From contig NZ_BMZT01000008.1 in assembly GCF_014652935.1 (NCBI RefSeq), forward strand, positions 137,807 through 196,662: a DNA stretch of 58,856 nucleotides. The letters run 5' to 3'. The notes under the pieces are model-generated. The model was not told the DNA's origin and searched no databases. It saw only the letters and a list, made by a program, of their open reading frames with translations. Source of the DNA: Luteimonas padinae (GTDB taxonomy: Bacteria; Pseudomonadota; Gammaproteobacteria; Xanthomonadales; Xanthomonadaceae). Both the position numbers and the translations under genes were made by a program. Shown here in pieces: positions 1-8,999 of this stretch (positions are counted from its first letter, which is position 1; the number at the start of each line of letters is the position of its first letter).

Positions 1-718
1 TGCGCACCCGGTACATGGCGCGGCCGTCGATCTCGGCCTGCTCGACGCGGGCGACCAGGCCGAGCATCGCGATGCGCGCCTTCAGCGCCTCGGCGTCGGT
101 GTTGCTGGCGAAAGAGCCGGCCTGAAGAATGTAGCGGACGCCGTCGGCGGCAGCCGGCGCGGAGGCGGCCGGAGGCGCCGCGCGCGCGACCGGAGCCGCG
201 TCCGGCGCCTGGGCTGCGGGCCGCGGCGGCGCGGTGGCCTGGCCGGACTGCGCCGGCGCGTCGGCCGCGAGGTCGGCCGCGTCGGCATCCAGCTCGCGCT
301 GCTGCGCCGCGCGTTCGCGCGCCAGCAGTTCGTCGCGGCGCGCCTGCTCGGCGCGCGCGCTGGCGGCCAGTTCGGCGTCGGTCATGGCGACTTCCTGGCC
401 CGGCAGCAGCGTGTAGAAGTCGTACTGCGTCTCGGCCGGAGCCGGCTCGGCGTCGCCCGGCCGTTCCGCACGGGCGGGCGCGGGGGCGTCGTCGGCCACG
501 CTCTCGCCGGCATCGGCGCGGGCGGCGGCCGGCGTCGCGTCCGGGTTCGGCGTGGGCCGGAAGAAGCCCTGTTCGCCATCGGTCTTGAGCAGCTTCGGGG
601 CCGCCATCACCACCACGATCGTCAGCAGCACGCCGATGATCAGCCACGCCCAGCCCGGCAGCGGTGCGCTGCCGCCGCCGGTGCGCCGGGCCTGGGACTT
701 GCCACGCTTGACTGCCAC
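1..718 (-). CDS. SPOR-domain membrane protein (3' end off the window)
   Basis: Partial gene read from a GTG at 718 directly after the argS stop; the frame is open for 239 codons and leaves the window. A short basic cytoplasmic stretch precedes one membrane segment (about residues 22-41). A long Ala/Pro/Glu-rich linker follows, and from about residue 190 a SPOR-like domain begins (VRYILQAGSF, then a helix with DAEALKARI). SPOR domains bind denuded glycan strands at the division septum, so an FtsN/DedD-like envelope role is likely. This N-in, single-TM, linker, SPOR arrangement is the standard one. The start two bases from the argS stop indicates co-transcription. In related genomes hslVU usually follows; that is outside this window. 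Confidence 0.8.
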   Translation of the reverse strand, partial: MAVKRGKSQARRTGGGSAPLPGWAWLIIGVLLTIVVVMAAPKLLKTDGEQGFFRPTPNPDATPAAARADAGESVADDAPAPARAERPGDAEPAPAETQYDFYTLLPGQEVAMTDAELAASARAEQARRDELLARERAAQQRELDADAADLAADAPAQSGQATAPPRPAAQAPDAAPVARAAPPAASAPAAADGVRYILQAGSFASNTDAEALKARIAMLGLVARVEQAEIDGRAMYRVR

Positions 719-2407
719 TTACATCGCCTCCGGGGCCTGCACGCCCAACACAGCCAGTCCGTTCGCCAGCACCTGGCGGGTGGCCAGCGCCAGCGCCAGG
801 CGGCCGTCGCGGACGTCGGCCTCGTCCACCAGGAACTGGTGGTCGTTGTAATACGACTGGAACGCCTGGGCCAGCTCCAGCAGGTACTGCGCGACCAGGT
901 GCGGCTCCAGCAGCTGCCCGGCCGCGGCCAGGAGCTCGGGCCAGCGGCTGATCGAGGTGACCAGTTCGAGCGTGGCGGCGTTGTCCAGGTCCAGCGCCTG
1001 GGCCAGTCCATTCTCCAGGTCGAAGCCCAGGCCGCGCTCCTTCAGCTGCCGCAGCAGGCCGCAGATGCGCGCGTGCGAGAGCTGCACGTAATACACCGGG
1101 TTGTCGAGCGACTGGCTGCGCGCCAGGTCGATGTCGAACACCAGCTGCGAGTCGGGCTTGCGCGCCACCAGGAACCAGCGGGTGGCGTCGCGGCCGGCCT
1201 CGTCGATCAGGTCGCGCAGCGTCAGGTAGCTGCCGGCGCGCTTCGAGAGCTTCACTTCCTCGCCGCCGCGCATCACCGTGACCATCTGGTGCAGCACGTA
1301 CTCGGGATAGCCCTGCGGGATCCCGCGGTCGAGCGCCTGCAGGCCGGCCTTCACCCGCGCCAGCGAGCCGTGGTGGTCGGCGCCGAGCTCGGTGATCGCG
1401 CGCTCGTAGCCGCGCTCCCACTTCGACAGGTGGTAGGCGACGTCGGGCACGAAGTAGGTGTAGGTGCCGTCGGACTTGCGCATCACGCGGTCCTTGTCGT
1501 CGCCGAAGGCGGTGGTGCGCAGCCACAGCGCGCCGCCGTCCTCGTAGGCGTGGCCGCGTTCGACCAGCTGGCGCACGGTCTCCTCGACCTTGCCGTCGGC
1601 GTACAGCGAGGACTCCAGGAAATACACGTCGAAGGCCACGCCGAAGGCGGCCAGGTCGCCGTTCTGCTCGTTGCGCAGGTACGCCACGGCGAAGCGGCGG
1701 ATGGCGTCGATGTCGTCGGCGTCGCCGCTGGCCTTCACGACATGGCCCTCGACCTCGACGCTCTCGTGGTCGAGGAAGGCGCGCGCGACGTCGGCGATGT
1801 AGTCGCCGCGGTAGCCGTCCTCCGGCCAGCCGGCGTCGCCGGGGCGGATGCCGCGCGCGCGCGCCTGCACCGACTTCGCCAGGTTCTCGATCTGCACGCC
1901 GGCGTCGTTGTAGTAGAACTCGCGCTTCACGTCCCAGCCGTTGGCGTCGAGCACGCGCGCGATGCAGTCGCCGATCACCGCCGCGCGGCCGTGGCCGACG
2001 TGCAGCGGGCCGGTCGGGTTGGCCGAGACGTATTCGACGCCGGCCACGCGGCCCGCGCCGCTGGCGTTGCGGCCGAAGGCCTTGCCCTGTGCGTGCACTT
2101 CGCGCAGCTGCCGCTGCCAGGCTTCGGGCGCGAGGCGGAAATTGAGGAAGCCGGGGCCGGCGATCTCGACCGATGCGATGTCGCCGCCGGTGGCGATGGC
2201 TTCGGCCAGCGCCTGCGCGATCGCGCGCGGATTGCTGCGCGCGGGCTTGGCCAGCAGCATCGCGGCGTTGCTGGAGAAGTCGCCGTGCGCGCGCTCCTTG
2301 GGCCGCTCGATCACGAAGTCGGGCGTGGCCAGGTCGGAAGGCAGGATGCCCTGCGTGCGGAGGGCGGCGATGCCCTGTTCGACCAGGGCCTTGAGCGTTG
2401 ATTTCAC
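719..2407 (-). CDS. argS: Arginyl-tRNA synthetase
   Basis: Charges tRNA-Arg with arginine. The 562-residue class I synthetase shows an N-terminal Add-1 region, the HIGH-type motif HVGH at residues 136-139 (after SANPTGPL), the KMSKS-equivalent KLSKR at 386-390, and a DALR anticodon-binding C-terminus. I use the GTG at 2407 (MKSTLKAL) because family members start there; a longer frame adds ten unconserved residues upstream. It lies between radC (106 bp upstream, same strand) and the SPOR gene. Family length is 550-590 residues, so it is complete. Confidence 0.96.
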   Translation of the reverse strand: MKSTLKALVEQGIAALRTQGILPSDLATPDFVIERPKERAHGDFSSNAAMLLAKPARSNPRAIAQALAEAIATGGDIASVEIAGPGFLNFRLAPEAWQRQLREVHAQGKAFGRNASGAGRVAGVEYVSANPTGPLHVGHGRAAVIGDCIARVLDANGWDVKREFYYNDAGVQIENLAKSVQARARGIRPGDAGWPEDGYRGDYIADVARAFLDHESVEVEGHVVKASGDADDIDAIRRFAVAYLRNEQNGDLAAFGVAFDVYFLESSLYADGKVEETVRQLVERGHAYEDGGALWLRTTAFGDDKDRVMRKSDGTYTYFVPDVAYHLSKWERGYERAITELGADHHGSLARVKAGLQALDRGIPQGYPEYVLHQMVTVMRGGEEVKLSKRAGSYLTLRDLIDEAGRDATRWFLVARKPDSQLVFDIDLARSQSLDNPVYYVQLSHARICGLLRQLKERGLGFDLENGLAQALDLDNAATLELVTSISRWPELLAAAGQLLEPHLVAQYLLELAQAFQSYYNDHQFLVDEADVRDGRLALALATRQVLANGLAVLGVQAPEAM

Positions 2408-2513
2408 GGGGGTCGCAGCGGGAACGTATGGCCGCACATTGTACGCGAGGCGCTGGTCGCGGCCGCTGCCGGGCCTGAACCGCCGGCCCCGCCTCCGGCG
2501 TCCGGACGCGTTG

Positions 2514-3188
2514 CTAGACCCAGCCCCGCGCCGCCAGCGACACCGGCGCGCCGTCGCCGATCACGAAATGATCCAGCAGGCGGACGTCGACCAGATGCAG
2601 GGCCTGCTTCAGGCGGGCGGTGACCGCGCGGTCGGCGGCGCTGGGTTCGCTGCTGCCGCTGGGATGGTTGTGGCCGACGATCACCGCCGCCGCGTTGTGC
2701 CCCAGCGCCCGGCGCACGACTTCGCGCGGGTGCACCTCGGCGCCGTCGACGGTGCCCCGGAACAGTTCCTCGAAGGCGAGCGCGCGGTGGCGGGTGTCCA
2801 GGAACAGCGCGGCGAAGACCTCGCTGGGGTGGCCGCGCAGGCGCTGTGCGAAGTAGCGCCCGGCGGCCTGTGGGTCGGTCAGGGCCTCGCCGCGCTCCAG
2901 GCGGGCGGCCAGGTGGCGGCTGGCCAGCTCCAGCGCCGCGCCCATCTGGCAGGCGCTGGCCGGGCCCAGGCCAGGCAGCTTCACCAGCTCGGCGGCCGGG
3001 AGCTCGAGCAGCCGCCGCAGCGGCCCGTGGTCGGCGAGCAGCTTGCGCGCGGTGGTCACCGCGTCCAGTCCGCGCACCCCGGAGCCGAGGAACAGCGCCA
3101 GCAGCTCGGCGTCCGAGAGCACCGCGGCACCGCGGGCCAGCAGCTTCTCGCGAGGGCGTTCGCCGCTGGGCCAGTCGCGGATGTGCAT
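2514..3188 (-). CDS. radC: RadC-family JAB/MPN domain protein
   Basis: 224-residue RadC/YicR homologue. An N-terminal helix-hairpin-helix-like part ([12 protein letters not shown], about residues 68-79) precedes a JAB domain. The JAMM metal signature is complete: H173-x-H175, seven residues, S183-x2-D186, within HNHPSG. The historic link to DNA repair is disputed and the biochemical function of stand-alone RadC is unsettled. The ATG at 3188 gives the family-typical start MHIRDWP. It is transcribed away from coaC; the roughly 200-bp gap between them must hold both promoters, though I see no convincing -35/-10 pair there. Confidence 0.93.
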   Translation of the reverse strand: MHIRDWPSGERPREKLLARGAAVLSDAELLALFLGSGVRGLDAVTTARKLLADHGPLRRLLELPAAELVKLPGLGPASACQMGAALELASRHLAARLERGEALTDPQAAGRYFAQRLRGHPSEVFAALFLDTRHRALAFEELFRGTVDGAEVHPREVVRRALGHNAAAVIVGHNHPSGSSEPSAADRAVTARLKQALHLVDVRLLDHFVIGDGAPVSLAARGWV

Positions 3189-3387
3189 GGGCGGTCTCCA
3201 GGAGGATGGTCGTCGGCCGCCGGTGCATCCACGACAGGGGAGCCGCGTGGCGGTGATCAGGGGGCGCCTGCACCGGCAGCCGACGTGGGTCCATTGCACG
3301 CGATCGGCGCCTGCGCCGCCGCCGGCCGGTCGCGGCCGTTCGGGTAAGCTGTCGGACCGTTCCCGGGTCAGGACACTCCGAGCACGC

Positions 3388-3948
3388 ATGGCCAGCGCCG
3401 ACAGCCACCTCGACGGCGAACGCATCCTGCTCTGCGTGTGCGGCGGCATCGCCGCGTACAAGTCCGCCGACCTCGTGCGCCGCCTGCGCGACGCCGGCGC
3501 GCAGGTGCGGGTGGCGATGACCGAGGGCGCGACGCACTTCGTCGGCGCCACCACCTTCCAGGCGCTGTCGGGCGAGACCGTGCGCAGCTCGCTGTGGGAT
3601 CCCGCGGCCGAGGCCGCGATGGGCCACATCGAACTCGCGCGCTGGGCGACGCGGGTGCTGGTGGCGCCGGCCACCGCCAACACGCTGGCGAAGCTGGCCA
3701 ACGGCTTCGCAGACAACCTGGTGACCACGCTGTGCCTGGCCACCACCGCGCCGCTGGTGCTGGCGCCGGCGATGAACCACCGCATGTGGCTGCATCCGGC
3801 CACGCAGGCCAACATGGCGCGGCTGCGCGAGCGCGGCGCGCGTGTGGTGGGGCCGGTGGACGGGCCGCTGGCCGAGGGCGAGTCGGGCCCGGGGCGCATG
3901 GCCGAGCCGCTGGACATCGTCGCCGCGCTCGTGGCCCCCGCGGCATGA
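3388..3948 (+). CDS. coaC: Phosphopantothenoylcysteine decarboxylase (CoaC half of a split CoaBC)
   Basis: FMN-dependent HFCD flavoprotein that decarboxylates 4'-phosphopantothenoylcysteine in CoA synthesis. 186 residues: the flavin-binding start [16 protein letters not shown], the active-site His80 in MGHIELARW, and PAMN at 127-130. Most bacteria fuse this to CoaB; here the frame stops with TGA at 3946-3948 and CoaB begins on the overlapping ATGA. The mobile flap reads [12 protein letters not shown], so the cysteine of the E. coli-type ACG flap is replaced by glutamate. Many families have serine there, so activity cannot be excluded. The split could be genuine or a one-base sequencing error in the short C run just before the stop. 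Confidence 0.88.
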   Translation: MASADSHLDGERILLCVCGGIAAYKSADLVRRLRDAGAQVRVAMTEGATHFVGATTFQALSGETVRSSLWDPAAEAAMGHIELARWATRVLVAPATANTLAKLANGFADNLVTTLCLATTAPLVLAPAMNHRMWLHPATQANMARLRERGARVVGPVDGPLAEGESGPGRMAEPLDIVAALVAPAA

Positions 3949-4601
3949 GCGGCGACCTCGCCGGCCTGCGCGTGGTGGTCAGCGCCGGACCCACCTACGA
4001 GGACATCGATCCGGTCCGCTTCATCGGCAACCGCAGCAGCGGCAGGATGGGCTTCGCGATCGCCGCGTCCGCCGCGCGCCGCGGTGCCACGACCATCCTG
4101 GTCGCCGGCCCGGTGGCGCTGGACACACCTGCCGGCGTCGAGCGCCGCGACGTGCGCTCCGCCGCGCAGATGCACGCCGCGGTGATGGCCGCGCTGCCGG
4201 CCGATGTCTACATCGGCGCCGCCGCGGTCGCCGACTTCACCCCGGCCGTGGTCGCCGCGGACAAGATCAAGAAGACGCCCGGCGACGCGGGGCTGGTGCT
4301 GGAACTGGTGCGCACCGCCGACATCCTCGCCGACGTCGCCTCGCATGCGCTGCGCCCGCGCCTGGTGGTCGGCTTCGCCGCCGAGACCGGCAAGCTCGAG
4401 GCCAACGCCGTCGACAAGCTGCGCCGCAAGCGCGTCGACATGATCGCGGCCAACCGGGTCGGCATGCCCGGCAGCGGCTTCGAGGCCGAGGACAACACGC
4501 TGCATGTCCTGGACGCCGGTGGCGGGCGCGTGCTCGGGCCGGCGCCGAAGACCACGCTCGCCGACGCGCTGCTCGACCTCGTCGCCGCGCGCCTGCAGTG
4601 A
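3945..4601 (+). CDS. coaB: Phosphopantothenate-cysteine ligase (CoaB half)
   Basis: Joins 4'-phosphopantothenate and cysteine in CoA synthesis after nucleotide activation. 218 residues starting [17 protein letters not shown]. Family motifs present: [27 protein letters not shown] (nucleotide and dimer region), AAAVADF and the KIKK lysine motif. The ATG overlaps the coaC stop by four bases (ATGA), an arrangement that supports translational coupling and a 1:1 ratio of the two halves. dut follows after 26 bp. If a base were missing upstream, the two frames would join as a normal CoaBC. Confidence 0.9.
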   Translation: MSGDLAGLRVVVSAGPTYEDIDPVRFIGNRSSGRMGFAIAASAARRGATTILVAGPVALDTPAGVERRDVRSAAQMHAAVMAALPADVYIGAAAVADFTPAVVAADKIKKTPGDAGLVLELVRTADILADVASHALRPRLVVGFAAETGKLEANAVDKLRRKRVDMIAANRVGMPGSGFEAEDNTLHVLDAGGGRVLGPAPKTTLADALLDLVAARLQ

Positions 4602-4627
4602 CCGACCGACAAGGACCGCCCGCAGCC

Positions 4628-5086
4628 ATGCCGCACACGCTTGATGTGAAGATCCTCGACCCGCGCATCGGCCGCGAATGGCCGCTGCCCGCGCACGCCA
4701 CCGACGGCAGCGCCGGCCTCGACCTGCGCGCGGCCATCGACGCCCCGCTGGAACTCGCGGGCGGCGACACCGCGCTGGTGCCGTCGGGCATCGCCATCCA
4801 CATCGCCGATCCCGGCCTGTGCGCGATGGTGCTGCCGCGTTCCGGCCTCGGCCACCGCCACGGCCTGGTGCTCGGCAACGGCACCGGCCTGATCGACGCC
4901 GACTACCAGGGGCCGCTCATGGTCAGCCTGTGGAACCGCTCGCGCGAGGCGTACACCGTGCAGCCGGGCGACCGCATCGCCCAGCTGGTGCTGGTGCCGG
5001 TCGTGCGCGCGGGGCTGCGGGTGGTGGATACTTTCGACGAGAGCGCGCGGGGGGCGGGTGGCTTCGGCCACACCGGCGTGCGCTGA
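4628..5086 (+). CDS. dut: dUTP diphosphatase
   Basis: Hydrolyses dUTP to dUMP, keeping uracil out of DNA and supplying thymidylate synthesis. The 152-residue trimeric-type dUTPase has all five motifs in order: [39 protein letters not shown] and the C-terminal GAGGFGHTG arm. The arm has His where many species have Ser, a common variant. It sits in the conserved coaBC-dut-algC run. The ATG at 4628 gives the canonical start [15 protein letters not shown]. Confidence 0.96.
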   Translation: MPHTLDVKILDPRIGREWPLPAHATDGSAGLDLRAAIDAPLELAGGDTALVPSGIAIHIADPGLCAMVLPRSGLGHRHGLVLGNGTGLIDADYQGPLMVSLWNRSREAYTVQPGDRIAQLVLVPVVRAGLRVVDTFDESARGAGGFGHTGVR

Positions 5087-5102
5087 CCCGGGGAGCAACG
5101 AC

Positions 5103-7415
5103 GTGAAGGCATCGAACAAGACGCGCCAGGCCGTGCAGCAGTCGCGGCGCGCGCTGCAGCTGCTGGCGGTCCTGCTGGTGCTGCTGGCTGGCTGGCTGGC
5201 CTGGACCGGCTGGCGGCAGATGGAGGACGGTTCGCGCCGCGACCAGCTCGGCATCACCCGTGATGCGCTGGCGCAGGCCACGACGCGCTCGTTGCAGAGC
5301 GAACTGGAGCGCTTCGAGGAGCGCCTGGCGTCGGCACCGGTGCGCGACGCCCTGGCCGCCGGCGACTTCGCGGCCGCGGCCGTGGCGCTCGGCCGCGACT
5401 GGCCGAACCTCGAACACGCGGTGATCCTCGACACCGGCCTGGCCGAGGCCTACGCCAATGCGGAGCAGGCCGGCTACGGCCGCATCGCCGTGGCCGAGGC
5501 CGCGATGACCGAAGGCAAGCCGGTGCTGTGGGTCGTGCGCGACGGCGATGGCCCCGGGCTGGCGCTGGCCGCGCCGGCGCGCGTGGGCGACGCGATGGCC
5601 GGCGTCGCCTACGTCCGCCTGCCGGTGGCGCGCGCCACCGCGGGGCTCGATGCCGTCGACGTGCCGGGCTCGACCTACCTGGCGCTGCGCCAGGGCGGAT
5701 ACACCCTGGCCGAGCGCGGCGACGCCGCGTACAAGGAGTCCGCCGAGCGCATGGCGGTGCCCGTGGCGGGGACCGGCCTGCGCGTGGCGGCCGGCCTGCC
5801 GCCGCGGCCTACCGCGCTGTTCGGCCTGGCCGCGGTGCCTTCGTTCGTGGCCGCGGCGATCCTGCTGCTGCTGGCCTACGTGCTGTCGCGCCTGCCGTCC
5901 CTGGTCGGCAGCGCCGACGAGGACGAGGCCGGACCCTCCCCCACCCTGGAGCAGACCCTGGAAATGGAACCCGTGAAAGACCCTGAAACCGCCGTCGCGC
6001 CGGTGCCCGTGCGCGAGGCGAAGGCGTCGGCGGTCGCGATCGACCCCGGCATCTTCCGTGCCTACGACATCCGCGGCATCGTCGGCCAGTCGCTGGATAT
6101 CGGCGTGGCCGAGCTGATCGGCCACGCCATCGGCTCGTTGATGCACGAGCAGGGGCTGAAGGACATCGTGGTCGGCCGCGACGGCCGCCTGTCCGGCCCG
6201 GACATGGTCGCCGGCCTCACCGCCGGCCTGCGCAAGGCCGGCCGCGAGGTCATCGACATCGGCATGGTGCCGACGCCGGTGGTGTACTTCGGCGCCTACC
6301 ACCTGCGCACCGGCTGCTGCGTCTCGGTCACCGGCAGCCACAACCCGCCCGACTACAACGGCTTCAAGATCGTGGTCGGCGGCGAGACGCTGTCCGGCGC
6401 CGCGATCACCGATCTGTACGCGCGCGTGGCCGAGGACCGCCTGTACACCGCGCCGTCGCCGGGCGGCGTGACCGAGCGCGACATCGGCGGGGACTACGTC
6501 GAACGCATCGCCTCCGACGTCCAGCTCGACCGCCCGCTCAAGGTCGTGGTTGACGCCGGCAACGGCGTCGCCGGCGAGATCGGGCCGCGCGTGCTGGAAG
6601 CCATCGGCGCCCACGTCGAGCCGCTGTTCTGCGAGATCGACGGCACCTTCCCCAACCACCACCCGGACCCGAGCGAACCGCACAACCTGGCCGACCTGGT
6701 GGACATGGTGAAGCGCTTCGACGCCGACCTCGGCATCGCCTTCGACGGCGACGGCGACCGCCTGGGCGTGGTCACGAAGGATGGCGAGAACATCTTCCCC
6801 GACCGCCTGCTGATGCTGTTCGCCGCCGACGTGCTGGAGCGCAATCCGGGCGCGGTGATCGTGTACGACGTGAAGTGCACCGGCCGCCTGCAGGGCCACA
6901 TCCTGCGCCACGGCGGCAGCCCGCTGATGTGGAAGACCGGGCACTCGCTGATCAAGTCGAAGATGCGCGAGACCGAAGCCGAGCTGGCCGGCGAGATGAG
7001 CGGCCACTTCTTCTTCGGCGAGCGCTGGTACGGCTTCGATGACGGCATCTACGCCGCCGCGCGCCTGCTCGAGATCCTGGCCGCGCGCCCGGAGGCGCCG
7101 GGCGAGGTGCTGGCGGCGCTGCCGACCGGCATCGCCACGCCCGAGATCAAGGTCGACGCGCCCGGCGGCAACCCGCACGCCTTCGTCGAGCGCTTCCTGG
7201 CGCAGGCGAAGTTCGAGGCCGGCGCGCGCCCGTCGACCATCGACGGCCTGCGCGTGGACTTCCCCGACGGCTGGGGCCTGGTGCGCGCCTCCAACACCAC
7301 GCCGGTGCTGGTGCTGCGCTTCGATGCCGACAGCGAGGAGGCGCTCGAGCGCATCCGCGGGATGTTCCGGGAGCAGCTGCTGGCGGTGGATCCCGACCTT
7401 CCGCTGCCGTTCTAG
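5103..7415 (+). CDS. algC: Phosphomannomutase/phosphoglucomutase with N-terminal membrane and periplasmic region
   Basis: Interconverts hexose 1- and 6-phosphates for exopolysaccharide and LPS sugar nucleotides. Of 770 residues, about 310-770 form the alpha-D-phosphohexomutase: phosphoserine loop TGSHNPPDYNG (Ser412), metal loop FDGDGDR (547-553), sugar loop GEMSGHFFF, and phosphate-binding RASNTTPVL. The first 270 residues are an extra module: a TM at about 19-37, a mainly helical and mixed extracytoplasmic region, and a second TM at about 240-263, as in a membrane-anchored sensor. GTG at 5103 is chosen because it follows GGGGAG and puts basic residues before the first TM. It starts 16 bp after dut, so it is probably in the same operon. 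Confidence 0.92.
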   Translation: MKASNKTRQAVQQSRRALQLLAVLLVLLAGWLAWTGWRQMEDGSRRDQLGITRDALAQATTRSLQSELERFEERLASAPVRDALAAGDFAAAAVALGRDWPNLEHAVILDTGLAEAYANAEQAGYGRIAVAEAAMTEGKPVLWVVRDGDGPGLALAAPARVGDAMAGVAYVRLPVARATAGLDAVDVPGSTYLALRQGGYTLAERGDAAYKESAERMAVPVAGTGLRVAAGLPPRPTALFGLAAVPSFVAAAILLLLAYVLSRLPSLVGSADEDEAGPSPTLEQTLEMEPVKDPETAVAPVPVREAKASAVAIDPGIFRAYDIRGIVGQSLDIGVAELIGHAIGSLMHEQGLKDIVVGRDGRLSGPDMVAGLTAGLRKAGREVIDIGMVPTPVVYFGAYHLRTGCCVSVTGSHNPPDYNGFKIVVGGETLSGAAITDLYARVAEDRLYTAPSPGGVTERDIGGDYVERIASDVQLDRPLKVVVDAGNGVAGEIGPRVLEAIGAHVEPLFCEIDGTFPNHHPDPSEPHNLADLVDMVKRFDADLGIAFDGDGDRLGVVTKDGENIFPDRLLMLFAADVLERNPGAVIVYDVKCTGRLQGHILRHGGSPLMWKTGHSLIKSKMRETEAELAGEMSGHFFFGERWYGFDDGIYAAARLLEILAARPEAPGEVLAALPTGIATPEIKVDAPGGNPHAFVERFLAQAKFEAGARPSTIDGLRVDFPDGWGLVRASNTTPVLVLRFDADSEEALERIRGMFREQLLAVDPDLPLPF

Positions 7416-7463
7416 CGCTCCGTTCTAGCGCTGCCGTTCCTGCGCTGCCGCTCCAGCGGTCCT

Positions 7464-7506
7464 GTGGGAGCGGCCATGGCCGCGATCGCCGCCATGGCGG
7501 CTCCTG
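7464..7506. repeat. REP-type palindrome 1
   Basis: Begins GTGGGAGCGGCCATGGCC and returns as the inverted arm ending GGCGGCTCCTGC. It fills part of the 141-bp gap between the convergent algC and pyrE-side genes. Imprecise GCTGCCG/TCCTGC-rich sub-repeats flank it on both sides (7416-7460 and 7507-7556). It may act as a bidirectional mRNA-stabilising or terminating hairpin. Confidence 0.7.
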
Positions 7507-7556
7507 CAAAGGCGGGGGTGCCGGTGGCTCCTGCAACGGCAGGGGCGGCTGCTGCC

Positions 7557-8186
7557 CTAGCCGCCCTTCATCGCCCGGTAGCGCTCCAGCGCGCCCTCCA
7601 GGTCGCTGCCCAGCGAGGCGCGGTCGGCCAGCTGGCGCTGCTGGATCGCCTGCTGGCGCACCAGGTCGCCGTGCTGGGCCCGGATCCCGTCGGCCAGGGC
7701 CTTGCCCACGGGTTCCCCCAGCAGCTCGCGCTCGGCGGCCTGGCGCAGCAGCGACAGCAGGCTCTGGCGCAGGTTGGTGATGCTGAGCCCGGAGGTCTTC
7801 AGCGCTTCCTCCACCAGGGTGATGCGCTCGCCGTAGGCGCGGCGCAGGTCGTTCTCGGTGGCGTAGGACTCCACCATCGCCAGGTCGCGGCGATGGCGCT
7901 CGGCTTCCGCCATCTCGGCCTCGGCCGCGGCGCGGGCGGCCAGCGCCGCGGCGGCGCGCTCGTCGGCGGTCAGCGCGCGCGGTACTTCGCCGGTGCGGTT
8001 GCCGCTGGCGGCGTTGATCTCGGTGCGGGCGCGGTCGAGCGCGTCGGCCGGCAGCGTGTCGCCGCAGACCTGGGTGCCGTTCTCGTCCCAGCAGTAGAGT
8101 TTCCTGTCCGTGGGCGCCTTCTGCGCCGCGGCCGCCAGGGGCAGCGCGGCGAGCAGGAAGCCGGCGATGCAGCGGGTGGTCTTCAT
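7557..8186 (-). CDS. Exported DUF4124-like protein of unknown function
   Basis: 209 residues. The N-terminus has a signal peptide (about 1-21, ending LAAAAQ). It is followed by a short LYCWDENGTQVCGDTLP segment with two cysteines (C32, C41), resembling the DUF4124 motif common in proteobacterial periplasmic proteins. The rest, about 70-205, is a strongly helical Ala/Glu/Arg-rich region, probably a coiled coil. No catalytic motif is visible. It lies 27 bp after pyrE on the same strand, so it is likely co-transcribed, but nothing links it to pyrimidine synthesis. Confidence 0.8.
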   Translation of the reverse strand: MKTTRCIAGFLLAALPLAAAAQKAPTDRKLYCWDENGTQVCGDTLPADALDRARTEINAASGNRTGEVPRALTADERAAAALAARAAAEAEMAEAERHRRDLAMVESYATENDLRRAYGERITLVEEALKTSGLSITNLRQSLLSLLRQAAERELLGEPVGKALADGIRAQHGDLVRQQAIQQRQLADRASLGSDLEGALERYRAMKGG

Positions 8187-8213
8187 CGTGTCCGTCCCCC
8201 CCGGTCGGTCGAA

Positions 8214-8876
8214 TCAGGTGGCCGCGCTGCCGTAGCGCGCGCGATAGGCGAGCAGGCGCTCGCGTTCGGCCGACAGTGTCGCGCTTTCACCGGTGAACGC
8301 AAGCAGGTCGGCGAGGCTGGCGATGGCCACCACCGGCACGCCCTCGCCGGCGGCCACTTGTGCCGCGGCCGAGCGCCGGTCGGTCGCGGCCTCGTCGAGC
8401 ACTTCCTGGCGGTCGAGCGCGATCGCCACGCCTGCCGGAATGCCGCCCGCCGCGCGGATCAGCCCCAGCGCCTCGCGCACGGCGGTGCCGGCGGTGAGCA
8501 CGTCGTCGACCACCAGCACGCGGCGTCCATCGAGCGCGGCGCCCACCAGCGTGCCGCCCTCGCCGTGGTCCTTGGCTTCCTTGCGGTTGTAGGCCAGCGG
8601 CAGGTCACGGCCGCGGCGGGCGTATTCGCAGGCCAGCGCGGTTGCCAGCGGGATGCCCTTGTAGGCGGGGCCGAACAGCAGGTCGAAGTCGAGTCCCGCG
8701 GCATCGATGGCGTCGGCGTAGCAGGCGGCCAGGGTGGCCAGCACGGCGCCGGAGTCGAAGCGCCCGGCGTTGAAGAAATAGGGGCTGGTGCGGCCGGACT
8801 TGAGCGTGAACTCGCCGAAGCGCAGGGCGTCGGCCTGCAGCGCCAGGCGCAGGAACCGGGTGCGGTGGTCGGGCAT
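8214..8876 (-). CDS. pyrE: Orotate phosphoribosyltransferase
   Basis: Converts orotate and PRPP to OMP in UMP synthesis. The 220-residue protein carries the PRPP-binding signature VLVVDDVLTAGTAVREA and the flexible-loop RKEAKDHGEGG, with the start region TLKSGRTSPYFFN typical of PyrE. The ATG at 8876 (MPDHRTRFL) is used; an upstream in-frame start would add 17 unconserved residues. Divergent from the peroxidase gene, with which it shares a 123-bp regulatory gap containing an FNR-type site. Confidence 0.95.
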   Translation of the reverse strand: MPDHRTRFLRLALQADALRFGEFTLKSGRTSPYFFNAGRFDSGAVLATLAACYADAIDAAGLDFDLLFGPAYKGIPLATALACEYARRGRDLPLAYNRKEAKDHGEGGTLVGAALDGRRVLVVDDVLTAGTAVREALGLIRAAGGIPAGVAIALDRQEVLDEAATDRRSAAAQVAAGEGVPVVAIASLADLLAFTGESATLSAERERLLAYRARYGSAAT

Positions 8877-8926
8877 GGCGTGTGCAGGGCGGTCGCGGGA
8901 GCGCCATGGTAGCAACCCGGTGTGCA

Positions 8927-8968
8927 TTGACCGGGATCAACGCTCCGGGGACACGGCATGGCTATGGT
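8927..8968 (+). promoter_or_regulatory. FNR/Anr-type box with class II-spaced -10 for the peroxidase gene
   Basis: TTGACCGGGATCAA at 8927-8940 matches the FNR consensus TTGAT-N4-ATCAA with one mismatch. Its centre is 8933.5. TATGGT at 8963-8968 is where a -10 hexamer belongs if the box is centred at -41.5 (start site near 8975). It faces the cytochrome c peroxidase gene whose ATG is at 9000; related ccp genes are known FNR/Anr targets. Inference from sequence alone. Confidence 0.6.
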
Positions 8969-8999
8969 CGGCGTGACGGAATCCTTGTGGAGGAGCGAC

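Noticed and set aside
839..2401. Long open frame on the + strand opposite argS (520 residues, Val/Gln/His-rich)
   Set aside because: Shadow frame caused by high GC; argS on the other strand has all family motifs and the antisense protein has none.
3930..3960. Programmed frameshift between coaC and coaB
   Set aside because: No slippery heptamer and no downstream structure is evident; the ATGA overlap explains re-initiation more simply.
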